Shown one piece after another: positions 39,849 to 39,872 of a stretch of DNA of 39,872 nt. The position numbers and the translations under genes are program-made. The notes under the pieces were generated by a model. The model was given only the letters and a program-made list of their open reading frames with translations. It did no database searches and was not told where the DNA came from. Numbering within the stretch: position 1 is the stretch's first letter; the number at the start of each line of letters is the position of its first letter. Source of the DNA: Patescibacteria group bacterium (GTDB lineage: Bacteria; Patescibacteriota; Patescibacteriia; UM-FILTER-42-10); contig JAHJEX010000054.1 of assembly GCA_018825385.1 (NCBI GenBank), forward strand, positions 1 through 39,872, read 5' to 3'.

Positions 39849-39872
39849 TTAACGAAGGTAATGTCTAAACAC

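Overview
The window looks like a chromosomal segment of an AT-rich bacterium of the Candidate Phyla Radiation (Patescibacteria), probably on the Parcubacteria side. This rests on gene content, not on a marker phylogeny: densely packed genes with few Shine-Dalgarno sites, a minimal type IV pilus set (pilB-C-M-N-O) with oversized pseudopilins, a PEGA/beta-propeller membrane protein, short or divergent RmlA and RmlC variants, and murA, ctpA, acyP, rplI, pyrG and rpmA packed together. TGA acts as an ordinary stop codon, so the code is standard. No phage, IS element, CRISPR array, rRNA or tRNA was seen, and no gene-free stretch exceeds about 215 bp.

Region 1 (1-14761, all on the minus strand) is a surface-glycan locus. 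It encodes four GT4 and four GT2 glycosyltransferases plus one divergent GT4-like enzyme or close variants of these folds, four SAM-dependent methyltransferases, an alpha/alpha-toroid protein of unknown function and a UDP-glucuronate 4-epimerase-like enzyme. Many genes overlap by 1-17 bp. Most of it is visibly more AT-rich than the rest of the window. An internal promoter (2871-2899) may drive the last three genes separately. No flippase, polymerase or initiating transferase is in view.

Region 2 (14902-21006, plus strand) diverges from region 1 across a 140-bp promoter region. It is a dTDP-L-rhamnose operon (rmlA, rmlC-like, rmlB, rmlD) with a foreign-looking middle: a Nudix protein with a degenerate box, a mycobacterial-type adenosine kinase, a 38-residue membrane microprotein and an archaeal/Thermotoga-type S-adenosylhomocysteine hydrolase. 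The most attractive reading is functional: the methyltransferases of region 1 make SAH, AhcY splits it, and adenosine kinase turns the adenosine into AMP, while the rml genes supply the rhamnose donor. Together the two regions would be a methylated, rhamnose-containing glycan system that carries its own SAH clean-up module.

Region 3 (21008-27706) is housekeeping: a PEGA membrane protein (minus), then murA, ctpA, acyP, rplI and pyrG (plus), closed by a clear bidirectional terminator against rpmA (minus).

Region 4 (27776-39790) is surface and pilus machinery on the minus strand, in two blocks separated by a plus-strand cysteine desulfurase. Block one encodes a very large type IV pseudopilin, a second pseudopilin, a PilX/GspK-like pseudopilin lacking Glu+5, and a bitopic surface protein with an Asn-rich stalk and calcium-type DxDxDG repeats. 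Block two is pilB-pilC-pilM-pilN-pilO plus a small membrane protein at the pilP position, behind a near-consensus promoter at the right end. Major pilin, prepilin peptidase and PilT are not in the window.
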